This document shows positions 1 to 12,095 of a stretch of 64,000 nt of DNA, one piece after another. Within the stretch, counting starts at the first letter, position 1. Each line of letters opens with the position of its first letter. The DNA is taken from the NCBI GenBank assembly GCA_948567375.1, contig OX419758.1:46505001-46569000 (forward strand), given 5' to 3'. The stretch is from Lunularia cruciata. Its lineage: Eukaryota > Streptophyta > Marchantiopsida > Lunulariales > Lunulariaceae. The notes beneath the pieces were generated by a model that was given only the letters and a program-made list of their open reading frames with translations, was not told where the DNA came from and did no database searches. A program made the translations under genes and the position numbers.

Positions 1-1675
1 GTAGTAGAACACTATTCGCTAGGTTCTTGGCAATAAACTTCTTGGCAAAAGAAGAGATTTGGTTAGGGTTTAACCAACCATTTTAGCTTCAACAGCATCG
101 GCAGCAGCTGGAATGCCATGCTTCAAAGCCCAATCCCGTGCTCCATCGCCCACCAGAAATCTGTAAGGGCATCAAGAAAGCGGATGTATGAATGCTTAGC
201 CAGCTCGTACCTGTACCTGTTCATCTCCTATCGAACAGTTGATATAGTTTTCGTTCCCTAGTGACCTCAATGGCAAAAATGCAAGATACACTTACATTGG
301 AGGAATTCGACCCAACGACATAGGCCCCGCTAGACTCTGCTTCGCAAGCAAACACGCTGCTTCAATAGCGTTCTTTATTCCTGTAGAGAAGTACAGGCTC
401 ACAATTCGAAACTAAGGTCTATGGCGATCAGGAAGAAATTCCTACCGAGGTATATCTGCTCTGAAGAAAGCAAACGAGTTCGTACATGCTCATAACTAGA
501 CAAAGAAGGTTGGTTCTTAACGAGATGGCAAGAAAATATTCCACTTTTCGCAGCACCCTCAAGGTGGTTTCTCATGGTAGGACCATAAACAATTGAGAAA
601 GCCCAAGTGCGACGAGGCTTAAAGTCCATTAACTTTTGCTACTAATGATCGGCTAATTCTCAACACACTAGAAGCGTTGACTTTCAGAAGCATTCAGTAA
701 TCTATGAAATAAGGCGTGGTGTGTGACCTTGGTGTGACCTTGGCTGGACAAATAACTACGAAAACACCACAAGAACATAAGTTACCCCGTAGCGTGCATA
801 GTGAGGGAGCTCATCGTAATGCAGGATGATATCCGTGATGCGCTGGACGCTGGATCCTTGACTTCTCTAGTAATTCTACTCGGCAGCAGAGGAATGGCCA
901 AGGGAATTGAACACGAGATAAGACAGAACACACTTTCAGAATCACATTCTGCTTATCATGTTGATGTCATGATACTGACCTGGTGCTGCTCCAACAGCAC
1001 CGAAGGCACCCGTTCGTCCATCCATTATACTGGCATCACATTCCACGCTTCCATCTTCTGTCAAGTTTGAACCTTTGCCTGCATTGGTGACCTCGTCATC
1101 CTGACAAGAAAGCATGCAATGCAGTTGCAAACAAGCGTAATAAGCCTATTGTGGTCAAGCACCAACGAAATAGTGGGCCGAACACTTCACATCTTGGGAT
1201 TAATTATTAGCATAGTTCATGAACCATTTTATTGTTACAATCATTAACAAGTAACATGAATAGTTCTGCGAAAATAACTGAATGCTTCATTCATACCTCA
1301 AGTACTTTAATAGCAGAAACGACAGCGTCCATGCTTCGTCCTCCACCCTGTCATTGCCATTCCGCAGATTCAGTAGCTTGGCGAGCATTAAGAGATATTG
1401 ATGGTGTGTAGATATGGGATTAGTAGCTGTAGAACTCTTGCCTGTGAGAGAACCAACGCTGCAGCAACACAAGCGCGGCGCATTGCTCTGCAGTAAGCTT
1501 TTGAGTTGAAAGGCGAATGGTAACCGGCCCCCACATGCACCGCGGCGAAAAATGGATGCGTGTTGTGCACTTCTGCTTCGGTTCTGACCTTCCCTGGATC
1601 TTTCATCTCTTCCTCTGGGTGCTCATTAGAGTAAGAGCAACGAACCGGCTTCCCACAGTGTGATGAAGTAGACAT
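1..1675 (-). CDS. TASP1: Threonine aspartase (taspase)-like N-terminal nucleophile hydrolase, 5' part, runs off the left edge
   Basis: Minus-strand exons inferred from splice sites and the conserved protein: exon 1 1675-1442, exon 2 1347-1297, exon 3 1100-980, exon 4 380-296, exon 5 160 to about 79. Phases match throughout. Translated motifs: AVHVGAGYHSP and AMRRACVAAA in exon 1, NAGKGSNLTEDG, VECDASIMDG and FGAVGAAPG in exon 3, LLAKQSLAGP and SLGRIPP in exon 4, FLVGDGARDWA in exon 5. These follow the order of plant putative threonine aspartases, an asparaginase-2/Ntn-hydrolase family that matures by autocleavage before a catalytic threonine. That threonine lies in the missing C-terminal part. 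Intron 1 has a GC donor (CAG|GCAAGA). The exon 5 donor is weak and its end is tentative. The gene is divergent from UAH. No disabling change is seen in the visible exons; expression is unknown. Confidence 0.85.
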
Positions 1676-2219
1676 GAAGTGTCAACCTTATATTCACTCT
1701 ACGACCCAACTTCTTTTCAGTTCTGTAGTTCCACTTCCATCACCTGCTGAAATTCCATCTTGAAGGTGGACGAAAATGACAAAGAAGTCGTAATTCAGCT
1801 TCAACACCTATTCTCCAAAACTACGGTGGTTGATAGAGGGGAATGAAGAAGCTCAGCTTACTACCTTAATTTCAAACTGCTGTCGGTGAACCACAAAAAC
1901 AGAACTCTGCCATGATGTGTATAGATCGGATTGGATCTGGTCAGAGTCGTCTAGAAAACAGGATTGTAATGTTTCTCCAGAGATATAAATTCCAGAGGTT
2001 GGCAAATGCTTCATGCACTAGGAGAAGTGTAGTTTAGGGTTACTCTCGAACTCTGAATTATTTTGTCCACATAAAGGTGTTGGAAAGCAGCCAAAGTGCG
2101 TGCAGGCTTCCCTTACGCTTGGCAGAGGGCTCATGTAAGGTAAGGGAGTTGCGGGAGACCCAAAGCCAGCTGACCAAACTCACTGAAGTCTGTAGTCGAA
2201 CACTGAGAGTTCAGCCTCT
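1676..2219. promoter_or_regulatory. Shared upstream region between divergent taspase-like gene and UAH
   Basis: These 544 bp separate the two start codons and must hold both 5' UTRs and core promoters unless one gene has a further upstream non-coding exon. A TATAAAT string at 1984-1990 could be a TATA element for UAH, about 230 bp before its ATG. This is weak evidence because such strings are common. No conserved coding sequence or LINE material is visible here. Whether the promoter is bidirectional is inference from geometry only. Confidence 0.35.
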
Positions 2220-5200
2220 ATGGGTCTGATGGGTTCGTCTCCATTAATGTTCTCCGTGAACATTGTCATGTGGGCACCTTTGATTCTCGCTGTTCTCTCG
2301 CTTGCACGAGGGCATGGAGCGATCGCTGTTGAATTCGAGGCCTATCCTTCAGCCCATCTCCCCCCGGCAGCGTCCTGCGATTCCCCTCTATCCCTGGTGG
2401 TTGACGGAGAGGCTTTAAGCAAGCAGGTACAAGTTTCGAAACGGAAATATCAGTTGCGTTTGAATTGAGGTTTGACTGAAATTCTATTGCGATTCTGACG
2501 AATACGATCACATGACTTACAAGATTTCGACTTTTGACAACAAGATGTGGTTTATTTCCTTGTAAACATATGAAACGTAGAACTCTTACTGTACCTCCAT
2601 TATAGAACCTCGAGGCCCTTAAAACTCTCCGACATTTTTGTGACAAGAGTTTATACCGCAGATTTTTGATTTGGCTTCCACAATTTTCAGATTGACGAGC
2701 TGGCGAAATTTTCGGACACTCCTCCACCGTCTGTAACTCGTATACTATACACGGGCAATGACATTGCAGCTCGAGAGTAAAGTCTCAAACACATTCAAAA
2801 GCCTTTACTCGTGTTACAGAAGTTTCTGATTGGACAAAGCTATATTCTTATTGTAGTGAAAAGTTAAAGTGCCTATCTTGCAGTGGCGCCATATTTGATT
2901 CCACTGAGAGCTTGCCGCTTTGCATAGGTTGCATTTCATCGTTAACTTTATGTATAACTGGTTTTGCCAGAGTGGAAATACAGAAGGATTCTATGTCCCA
3001 GTCTCATGTCATAATGACTTTCTTCTGCAGAAGTTGATTAGGGTCTTCGCTTATGATCGTCAAGCCCTTTGGTTTCAGGTACGTGAAGGGTGCTATGACC
3101 TCAGCGGGTCTTGCTGTCAGAGAAGATCCAATCGGCAATATTTTTGGCCGTTGGTAAGAATTTCCAAGCCTCCGTGTTAATTCGTATTAGCCGCCGCAGC
3201 CTTCGATGTAATCGATGCAGTCACGTCCACATTTGGTAGTTGGGTAATTAGAGAGCTGGGATAACTCTACCTCTCAATAATAAGGGTACTACCATTAGCC
3301 TGACGAACAACTTTGCCTTGCTTGCAGCACTCGACGATTACCAACACCAGAAAATTAAATGTTAATAGTTCTTAGCAGCTTAGAAGAATGAATAGCATAT
3401 AAATAAAAAGGCAAGTTATGTATCATGATAGCAGCAGAAATGCATTCAGAAAAATTCAGAGAGCCGGTAAATAAAATTCAAACTTGAAATTCAAATTAAA
3501 TTGCTGTTTCATCAATCTTGTGATGATGAATAGAGCATCTTATAGTTCTCAAACTTTCTATGGCAGGCAAGGATCTGAGAGCGCAGGTGTCGTTGGAACT
3601 GGTTCCCACATAGATGCAATTCCACACGCAGGCAAATATGATGGGGTTGTTGGTGTGCTGGGTGCTATTGCGGCTATTCACGCCTTGAAAAAGTACGTTA
3701 CAGTTTTCAATATTGTGATTTATTAGAATCTAGGCTTGTTTTAACAGTAAAAGCTGTCAGCATCATGCGCAAATGAAACTCTCATCAGCTTCTCTGCTAC
3801 TTTGCTCACTAAAGTAGCGAGACAGCAAGAAGACTTTTTACAGAAAGGGCAGAAAGGTGTATGTTCCGCTCTTATTAGTCCGACTACGAGATGAGTGCAG
3901 TCTGGCCTCTTCCGTAGTGTCTAGTAAGTATCTTGTGTCGAAGTCATTCAGATTCAATACCTATTTCATCAAGTAATAAAGTTCATAGAAACAGAGGTTT
4001 TACTTGTTAAAACATGTAGCAATCGCCCATAAGCGTCTTCTTAATATGACTGACAAGCGCTTTTCCTTAACTAGATCGATGAAGTGGATTTTTGCAGAGC
4101 TGGCTTCAGCCCCAAAAGATCAGTGGAAGTTATTATGTTTACATCAGAAGAACCTACTCGCTTTGGATTTGGTTGCCTTGGCAGGTAATGATTCTCATAC
4201 TAGACTAACTCATGGTCGTTCATTGCACAACATTCTAGAGATACCTAAAACAAATCAAGAGGGCCGACTTGAAATCAATCTGCACACTTGTTCCTCATGT
4301 GCTGCACACGTAAACACTTGTATTATGTGCAATTTCCTACCATCTTTGCTTGCCAGCATAACGTCATTTCCTCTTGTCGGGCACCTTATGAATGGTCTCA
4401 ACAGTGTCATCTGTTACATGTTTGGTTGATTCTTTCGAATGAGTTGACCTGGTCTCCTCCAGATATTCAAAACCTACTTGTATTTTGTTTCTCTGTTTGT
4501 GCAAAAGCAGTCGGGCCATGGCTGGAAGTGAGGATATCTATGAAATTCTGGAGAGAGCCGTTGACAACGAAAAGGTTACTTTCTCTGAGGCTGCCCAATA
4601 CGCTGGCTATCTAAACAAGGACGAAAATTTGAGAAGTGTGACTGTGTCCAATGAGACATACTCTGCGTTTGTCGAATTGCACATTGAGCAGGGCCCTACT
4701 CTCGAAAATGAAGGCAAGGCTGAGATTTAAATGATGCTTAGCTTCAAGTCTCGGCCGGATGTATGCAGTGATCTGTTGACGATACTATTAGGAAGTGTAG
4801 GGTCCTATTTGGCAAGGTTCTGAACGAGTAGGACAACAAAAATGTGCTCATTCGTATATGGAGATCTTTGTATTTTGAAGAAAGTGCAGGGCAGCAGATG
4901 CAGAGACTGAACTGTCCTTAAAGTTTGAAATAAGCTCAAGTCTATATGTTCACCAACAGGTATCCCAGTTGGCATAGTCACAGCGATTGCAGCACCGGCT
5001 AGTTTGAAGGTAGACTTTAGTGGCGATGGAGGTCATGCGGGCGCTGTGCTAATGCCTTCCAGGTCAAACCACCATTTTCTTCGTGCTATAGCGATTGCGA
5101 TGTTGGGCTGAATGCAAATATAATAGTTGGAAGACCTCTTGAATTCCTACATTCTAAGTTCGTCATTGACACACAAATGTCTAGTTTCCCCTGTGGTCTT

Positions 5201-6443
5201 GCAGGAACGATGCGGGTCTAGCTGCTGCTGAGCTTAGTTTGGCAGTCGAAAAACATGTTTTAGCATCGGGATCGATCGACACTGTTGGTACAACAGGTAG
5301 GTCTTACTTCTCACGAAGGACCCCTTTTAGTTACTTAGTGTCTGCAGTGTTACAAGCTTATAAGATTTTCCACATATGAATAGGTTTGCTGTTTGGGTGG
5401 TGTTCAGGGGTGGTTGAGATGCATCCTGGAGCTGTGAACAGCATTCCCCGAGAAGCACGTCTTGAGATAGGTGTGGTTGATTGAGTTACATTTGATACTC
5501 CACTCATGGAAACACATCTGGAAGTCAGTAATCTTTGATACATGTCAATGCTGAACTGTTTCCTTGACTTAGAGTGTTGGAGAGCGGTATTCAGGATGAA
5601 GGTGATCTTAGGTCTTCCATATGATCACATACCACATACCTGTCGTATTCAACTTCCAGAGGGGTATGGTTGAGAAAGAATGAACACCTCTCATAATTCA
5701 GCGAAAATTTCCTTTCCCAGATGTTCGCGATATCGATGGGGAAAGGCGAGATTCGGTTGTCCAGAAAATACATCTGTCTGCTAAGGAAATCTCTGAAAGG
5801 CGACGTGTGAAACTGAAGACCTTCGAGATTGTGAATCAGGATCCTCCTGCTCAAAGTGGCCACAGCGTTGTCGAGGCTGCAAAAACTGCAGCTGAAGAAT
5901 TAGGCTTGCAGTACAAGCTAATGATAAGCCGAGCTTACCATGATTCATTATTCATGTCGCGGTATTATTTCTCTTAAAACCTTTTCTAGCACGCCACACT
6001 TTTGTATTCCGAGGTTCTAATTCGGGTCACAATACATCTAGGTGCGTACCCGCACAGTCTGATGTTCTCAAGCTTGTTTGCAGAATAACGCCAATGGGAA
6101 TGATTTTTATTCCTTGCTACAAAGGTAAGTTACTCTGTTCTAATTTTTTTTCTCTACGAGACAATGCAGAAGCTGAAATATCTACCAACTGTACATATGT
6201 TACATATGATTAAGTAACTGATATCTGATTCTCTTTATCTACCCGGAAGTTTCTGTTGACATTTTTTCAATTTCACATGTTTCACAAATGAAACGAATAG
6301 ACGGTAGGTTTTGATTCACTCGTCTCTTTGCCTTCTACACAGGGTACAGTCACAGACCAGATGAATTCGCGTCGACTGAAGACATAGTAAGAGGAGTCCA
6401 GGTCTTAGCCTTTACTCTTGCTAAGCTTTCTACCTTACCTTAA
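2220..6443 (+). CDS. UAH: Ureidoglycolate amidohydrolase, 12 exons, 474 aa, apparently intact
   Basis: Exons: 2220-2426, 2691-2776, 3079-3153, 3567-3692, 4098-4184, 4511-4713, 4960-5062, 5205-5296, 5408-5470, 5721-5961, 6084-6124, 6343-6443 (stop TAA). They total 1425 nt and stay in frame at every junction. The product belongs to the M20 amidohydrolase family and releases ammonia from ureidoglycolate, the last step of plant purine (allantoin) breakdown. Residues 1 to ~37 form a hydrophobic signal segment, as expected for an ER enzyme. Metal-site motifs: GSHIDA (H137), KYDGVVG (D148), TSEEPTRFG (E182, E183), ELHIEQG (H251), SRAYHDSLF (H421). The C-terminus carries YSHRPDE. Length matches plant UAH (~475). 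Intron 6 has a GC donor (GAAG|GCAAGG); all others are GT-AG. Allantoate deiminase is the nearest alternative, but the motif wording and ER signal favour UAH. Confidence 0.93.
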
Positions 6444-8154
6444 GCTTCTTCGTGTTACCATGAACTGCTCCGGGGGGTTAAATTGATAAATTTTATATAA
6501 GTGGATGCACTACAGCAGAATTGGGGGGAATTATAAAGATAGACAACATTGTAATGTTGTCTGTCTTTATAATCATATGTATATATGAAGACAGACGTTT
6601 CCGGGTTGAGCATTTTGACATTTGGACCTCACACAAGAAATATCAGAGTTTTGAGAAATAGTGACGTGAATATGAAATTCATCCGAACAAACATCGCAAG
6701 CTGTAGTATGATGGTTAGTTGTTTAAGTGCACAGCAAAGAGATATCTGTACAAGAGCATTCACTAGAAGATAAAAGTGAGCATTTGTGTGAACTTGCAAG
6801 ATTTTCAACAGATCATGAAAAGGTTGGAGGAAGTTATTTCGTTTTATTTGCTTGTAGATGTCTTTGTAATATATACAAAAGCTTGTAGAAAATGAGGGAC
6901 ATCACGTACATATGGAGCGTAAGATGACGAAAGATCACCTTGTTGTTTAGGGTTTTGCTAGAGATATTAAAGATTTTAGTGGATCATTGAGTTTTATCTC
7001 ATGCAATCTTTTTATAATTTTTTTTCTTTGCCAAATTTTTTACAAGAGTCATTGTTCTTCAACTGGTTGGTTGTGGGTACATACAAGGAAATCTGTTATG
7101 GAATATTTATGTGCCATGCTTCAACTTCGAGTCATTTTACTTATTATATTGGTCATGTAGGTTTTACTTTCCTTTCTTTTGCTAATGACATTTTTATGAT
7201 GTGCCTTGTAACTAGATCAGGCATATCTTCGATCCACTATCGAGGCTTCTTTTTGAAGAGTTGAGAGTGAAAATGTCAAACTGTAAGACTTCATCGTCTT
7301 TTAGATATTCTTGTTAAGCTCCAACTTCCAAAGAGGTATATTACTTTTACAAATAATTTTTACATTCTTGAAGTATTAGTACTGGTACAGCCTTTCATAT
7401 TTTACTTGCACTAACAAAAGTCCTTAAAGTACTAAAGGTGAAACGGGCGTTCATATTTTACTTGCCCTAACAAATTTTTTTGTAAATTTAGTCTAGTGCT
7501 ATGAGATTAAAAGAAATTGTGAAGATTAAAGTTTCAAGATTCAAATTGATTCACATGGGAGTTAAAACACAAAAGTTTTCCTTAGTTTGGGGACATTTTT
7601 TTTAAAGTACAAGGATGTTTACTATTATCTTTGCTTTGTTAGAAAGCTTTCATCATGGTTATTGCAAAAAAATTATAATAAATTTTGTCAATCCTATTCA
7701 ATCTTTAGCGTATGGATGTAGGTGAAGACCAAAAGTGTTCATAGTTCTTTGATAACCAAGTAGTTAAGGCAATAATTGCTAACTGGAGAAAGAATAAACT
7801 AGTTAAGAAAGAACTTCATGTCTTGAGATGTAGTTCTTAGAATAAGCATGCTTTTCGTCTTGATTTTGTTTTTCTAAAAATCTTATCAAGATACTTCTAA
7901 TGAGAACTACATCTTTGAATGCAAGCGGTAATAAGCCAAGTTTGATATGAGTAAATGGATTTTATTGTTTTTGTTAGGTGATATCTTCTTGAAACACAAA
8001 CAAAAACCATAAGGAAGTCCTCAACAACCTAGATTGTATTTAAATAGAAACAATTCAAAGGTTACAAAGTTGATCTACAGGTTTGTGGTGGACTTTGGAG
8101 TTCTTGAGAGTGGTTGTTATTGACCTAAGATATAATGGCAGTTCCAAGAGTAAT
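6444..8154. other. AT-rich intergenic region 3' of UAH
   Basis: No gene or LINE similarity is recognised here apart from the hairpin at 6530-6573. It presumably holds the UAH 3' UTR and poly(A) site. Short ORFs (for example 7001-7264) lack recognisable motifs and are AT-biased, so I do not call them. The stretch from about 6695 onward is repeated at 43531-44991 as part of the segmental duplication. Confidence 0.6.
6530..6573. repeat. 44-bp near-perfect inverted repeat (hairpin) downstream of UAH
   Basis: Two 21-nt arms (ATTATAAAGATAGACAACATT-like, 6530-6550, and its complement 6553-6573) flank a 2-nt loop. One position differs and would be a G-U pair in RNA. It lies 86 bp after the UAH stop codon. 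It could be a fold-back element remnant or an RNA hairpin in the UAH 3' UTR. It is absent from the duplicated copy because of the deletion there. Confidence 0.8.
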
Positions 8155-9055
8155 AATTGAAACAATGAAATATAAGGCCTAAGAGACCCAAAGAGTCAAA
8201 AGTTTGAGAACACGATACAAATCATATACAATGTGAGCTTAGTCAAAAGCTTAGGGCACCTAAAAAAATCTATATACCACATATTAGTACTCCATGTTTT
8301 GTGGTGGAAATCTAAGGTTGTTGGGAAAGTTCTCTATGTTGCATTTATTGGTTTCAAGAAGGTCTTTGATAAGGGGCTTACAAAATCTCTAAGTGAGAGA
8401 CTCATTGAAGTTGGTATTTCACCGGATTTTATTGGTTCTATCTCTAGACTCTATGAGAAAGTGCTTATGAGACTTCATCTTTGAGCTCTCAAGATATACT
8501 AGCACAATGAGTGTGATTTAAGGCTGCTCTCTATCCCCAACTCTCTTTGGAATCTTCATCAATGACCTAGAGAGACTCTCATGGAAGTTGGAGCTATTGG
8601 TGTACATGTTGGCTCTTTGATGATACATGCATCAATTTATGCAAATGATCTTGTGCTCCTCTCCACCAAGCCAAAGAGTTTATTGAAGCTATTGGAATCT
8701 CTTCTTTGCATTTGCAAACAAACAAAGATGGAGGTGAACCTTGACAAGTTCAAGGTGATTGTGGTCAATTCTAAAGGCATGATGCCTTTTCTCTTTGATG
8801 TAAAGCATTTGAGCAAGTTTCTTCTTACAAGTACTTCGGGATTTGAGTTTTCTCATGACTATAGTTGGTCTACTTGCGTGAAGAATCAAATAAATGCAGG
8901 GTTTAAAGCTTTGGATTCACTCATGAATCTCTCTAAACTTGCTCATCTTACCACAAGGGAGTTGAAGAAGATGTTATTCAAAGTTCTTGTATAGCCGGTG
9001 GTTCTATATGATGCTCAGATGTGGGGTCCAAGTACTAAGAAGACATGGTGGCAAA
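8155..9055 (-). mobile_element. Old twin-primed LINE insertion (minus orientation, 5' part inverted)
   Basis: 8155 to ~8262 matches the LINE 3' end in minus orientation (tail CAATGAAATATA, then the AGAGACCCAAAGAGTC hairpin core). ~8270-9053 is reverse transcriptase sequence in plus orientation (HILVLHVLWWKSK, AFIGFKKVFDKG, then LTTRELKKMLFKVLV, WGPSTKKTWW). A 3' end in element orientation next to an inverted 5' segment is the signature of twin priming. It is the most diverged LINE here: the YADD box reads YANDLVLL, and there are stop codons at 8482 and 8994 and several frameshifts. A second copy sits at 44992-45893 within the segmental duplication. Confidence 0.8.
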
Positions 9056-9077
9056 ACAATGAAATATAATCTGTTGC

Positions 9078-11165
9078 TCTATGTATCTGAGCTATGTTGC
9101 GAATGTTATGAGTGATTGAATTTTTTAACAAGGGGTCAAATTTTGGGAATTCGTATCTTCATCATACGATGTCTAAATGGAATGCTTTTGGTTGCAGTGG
9201 ATGTGAATTGAGAATCTCTTTTGATTAATACCAAGAACACTCATAGATCAAATCAGGACACCAAGTTACAAAGGTTCAAATTCTGCCATCTTGACCAAAT
9301 TTTAGGGATTGGAGCTCCAATTTCAAAACACTATACTCAAATGATTGTATCTCTGCAAATACTTGAGCAAATGGAGCAATTCAGGTCTCAATAGAAGCAC
9401 CATGTTGAGGGCTTTCTTTCAAGGCTAAACTTGGGCAGTTGGAGTAGTACACAAGGAGTTATGGATTTTTTAATTCTGAGAAAAGTTTTGAGAAGTCTAT
9501 GTGATTGGGCGCAAATTTAGAAGAGAATTGCTTTGTGATCACAAGTGCAAATCCAGTGATAATTAGGGTATCAAAATTTGTGACTTACAAGGTCTCTTTC
9601 AAGGCCAAGCTTGCTGCATATAGAGGTCTAAGCAAGTAGTTGTGACAATTCTCATTCTATAACACCTGGAGCCGATGTCAAGTACCAACTCAAGAAGTTG
9701 GCTAATGGTAAGGTTGAAGACCTTGATAGACTATGTGTTGAACTTCTCAAATGGTGTGGTAGCCATTTGATTCTAGTATATACTTCTCTCTTTGAATGAG
9801 AACATGTGGCTTTCTTGTGGCAGTGGATGCGCATTGACCAGCTCTTTTGATATCAAGCACGCTCAAAGATCACATCTCTGGAGGAAGTTACAAGGATTCG
9901 AATTCTGTCTTCTTTGGCAGATTTTAGGGTTTGAACTGAAATTTCGAATGACTGTATCTCTACCAATACTTCTGCAAATGGAGTGATTAGGCATTCAATA
10001 GAAGCTTTTTGATGAGAGCTTTCATTCAAGGTAAAGCTTGTGCAGTTTGGAGCAGTACACAAAGAATTCTAGAATTTTGAATCCTGAGGAAACCGTGAGG
10101 AGTTTATGTGATTGTGCGAAAATTTGGAGGGGTATTGCTCTGCAGTCACAAGTGGAAATCCAGTGAAGATTGTTGCATCAGAATCTGTGCCTTACAAGCT
10201 CTCTTTCAAGGCCAAGCTCGCAGCATATGGAGGTCTGAGCAAGCAGTGGTGACAATTCTAATTCTCATCTATTCTTCATGAAGGGTTTTTGATTTTGGAA
10301 TTTCTTTGGCAGACACTCAGATGCTTGTATCTTTTCCAATACTTGAGCAAATGGAGCTATTGGGGTTTCATTAGAAGCACCATTCCAAGAGCTTTGTTTC
10401 AAGCTAAATTGTGTGTAGTTTAGAGCAGTATACAAGGAGTTGTGGATTTTTGAATTCTCTGGAAGTTTTGAGAACTCCATGTGATAGGTCAAAACTTTGG
10501 AGAGGTGTTGCTCTGTGGTCACAAGTGCAAATCCAGTGATTATTGATGCATCAGAACCTATGACTTACAAGCTCTGTTTCAAGTGAAAACTCAAATTATA
10601 TGGAAGTCTGAGAAAACAGTGGTGACAATTCTCATTCTGTCACAACTCTCGAATCTTGGTGTTTGGAGTACCAGCTTTGGAGGGCCAGTTCTCTTCACTC
10701 ACAGACCCAATGCAGGTGATTCTTATATCATAAGAACCACACAGTCATAAGCTTTCTATTGAATCTTTAGTTTGGAGAATTTGAGTATCCAAGGCAGATG
10801 ATATGACCAATTGATTCACTCTGATACTGCCAAATACTTTGAGTTAAGATTTACTACTTTGTGTGTAGATTCAAGCTATTGTATCTTTGTACTCAATGAT
10901 CCAAATGAAGTGATCTTTGTGTCATTAGAATCAACTCACTCAGACCTTTACATTGGAAATTCATTGCTTAAGGTTAGAGGACAGATTATCAGCTTTAGGT
11001 ACCTCAAATTTTGCAGCCTTTGGTAGCTCTAAGCATTGCAAATTTGGAAGGTAGTATCTTTGTGCTTACATATTCAAATGAGGTGATTTTTATCTCATTA
11101 GAACCAGTTTCTCAAGGCCCTTACTTCAACACCCACCAAGTAGTGCTCTGACATGTAAAACAGAA
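9078..11165 (+). repeat. Array of degenerate ~180-195 bp modules, LINE type-A 5' UTR sequence
   Basis: A core resembling CAAATGRAGTGATTTTTGT followed by TCATTAGAA recurs at about 9171, 9368, 9548, 9974, 10154, 10348, 10528, 10706, 10900 and 11073. Each core is followed by a phrase like GAGCTTTCTTTCAAGG and preceded by one like AACTTNNTNTG. Spacing is 170-197 bp and partly alternates 180/194. The array leads directly into the type-A LINE ORF1 at 11256. The same module style makes up the 5' UTRs of the type-B and type-C elements, so I read it as LINE 5' UTR monomers. No coding potential is evident. Confidence 0.7.
9665..9812 (+). pseudogene. Short LINE ORF2 scrap inside the module array
   Basis: Codons from about 9668 read ADVKYQLKKLANGK, EDLDRLCVELLKW and GSHLI, matching the segment just before RT motif 1 of intact copies. 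A frameshift and then module sequence follow after ~9810. About 145 bp, no flanking LINE parts. It is also present in the duplicated copy near 46502-46649, so it predates the duplication. Confidence 0.75.
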
Positions 11166-11255
11166 GCAATGTCTACTTGAAAATCTAGAATTTTTGGTGT
11201 TGAAAGTAAAACTTCTAGATTGATTGTGATTGATTAGTGATTAGCGATTGGCACA

Positions 11256-12095
11256 ATGGAGGAGTCCCAAATGGTGAAAGATGTTGCTGATATAGCCTTG
11301 AAGCAACATCAATTAGCAGAAATGTATAGGAAATCTAATGATTTCCACAAAGAGCTTAGATGCTGCTTTGCACCTATGTCCCAGTGCATGAATACTCTCA
11401 TGACTGATATGGAAATTGTAAAGGTTGAGATCAGTAGCGTAAAAGAGTCCTTGAACCTAGTGAACCAAGAGATTCAAGACCCAAAGAAGAGTACTATCTT
11501 GCTGTTAACATCAACCAAGGGGATGGTTGATGCTACCGAGAAAGTTGCTTCCTTGGGAACACAAGCCAGTGACATTGCTACACAAAGCGAAGGGCTCCAA
11601 TAGATTGTAGACACATTAGAAGTGAAGATGAGGTCATATGCTGAAGCTACTAAGGTGGCTCAAATTTCTTACTTGCAAGAGCATGAGGTTGAGAAGGAGA
11701 ACTAACAAGTCAAATCGAAGAACTTGAGGATTTCTGGTTTGCTAGAGACTGAGAAGGAAGACACCAAGGCCATAGTGTGTGAGTTTCTTACTGATTCTCT
11801 GAGAGTCCATGATCCTCAGATTTTGCAAGCATATAGATTAGGACAACAAGGTGCACAACCAAGAAGCATTTTGGTGAGGTTTGGCTCAAAAACTCAGAGG
11901 AATTCAGTGATGGCAAACAAGGCTATACTGAAGGGGCGGCGTATCTGGTTGGATCCTAATCTCACATCTCTCCAATGGCAAGCAAAGAAGGGAGAATTAG
12001 CAAAGGTGAAGGAGGCTTAACAAGCAGGTTTTGTTGCATTCTTGAGAGACAATAGAGCTATGATCACCCAAAGGAAATTGTCAACTACCGCATAG
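11256..12095 (+). pseudogene. LINE type-A ORF1, broken by three nonsense codons
   Basis: Frame of 280 codons ending in TAG at 12093-12095, same length as the intact 279-residue ORF1. Begins MEESQMVKDVADIALK. In-frame stops occur at 11601-11603 (CAG to TAG in the coiled coil), ~11703 (CAA to TAA) and 12018-12020 (CAA to TAA after KVKEA). The last is shared with the 33-kb copy. The RNA-binding-like part (LRISG, RSILVRFG, RRIWLDP) is otherwise preserved. Confidence 0.85.

Noticed and set aside
801-1070. Plus-strand 89-codon ORF
   Set aside because: It overlaps exon 3 of the minus-strand taspase-like gene and its intron; it is the antisense shadow.
2220-6443. UAH as a broken pseudogene, because coding blocks change frame
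   Set aside because: All changes fall at splice sites; twelve exons join in phase to 474 residues with all metal-site motifs.
7001-7264. Possible small gene with hydrophobic product (87 codons)
   Set aside because: AT-rich chance frame; no motif, no splice evidence, and its duplicate at 43865-44101 shows no constraint I can see.
9078-11165. CRISPR-like or satellite array
   Set aside because: Units are long (~180 bp), highly degenerate and continuous with LINE ORF1; there are no identical short repeats with unique spacers, and the genome is eukaryotic.
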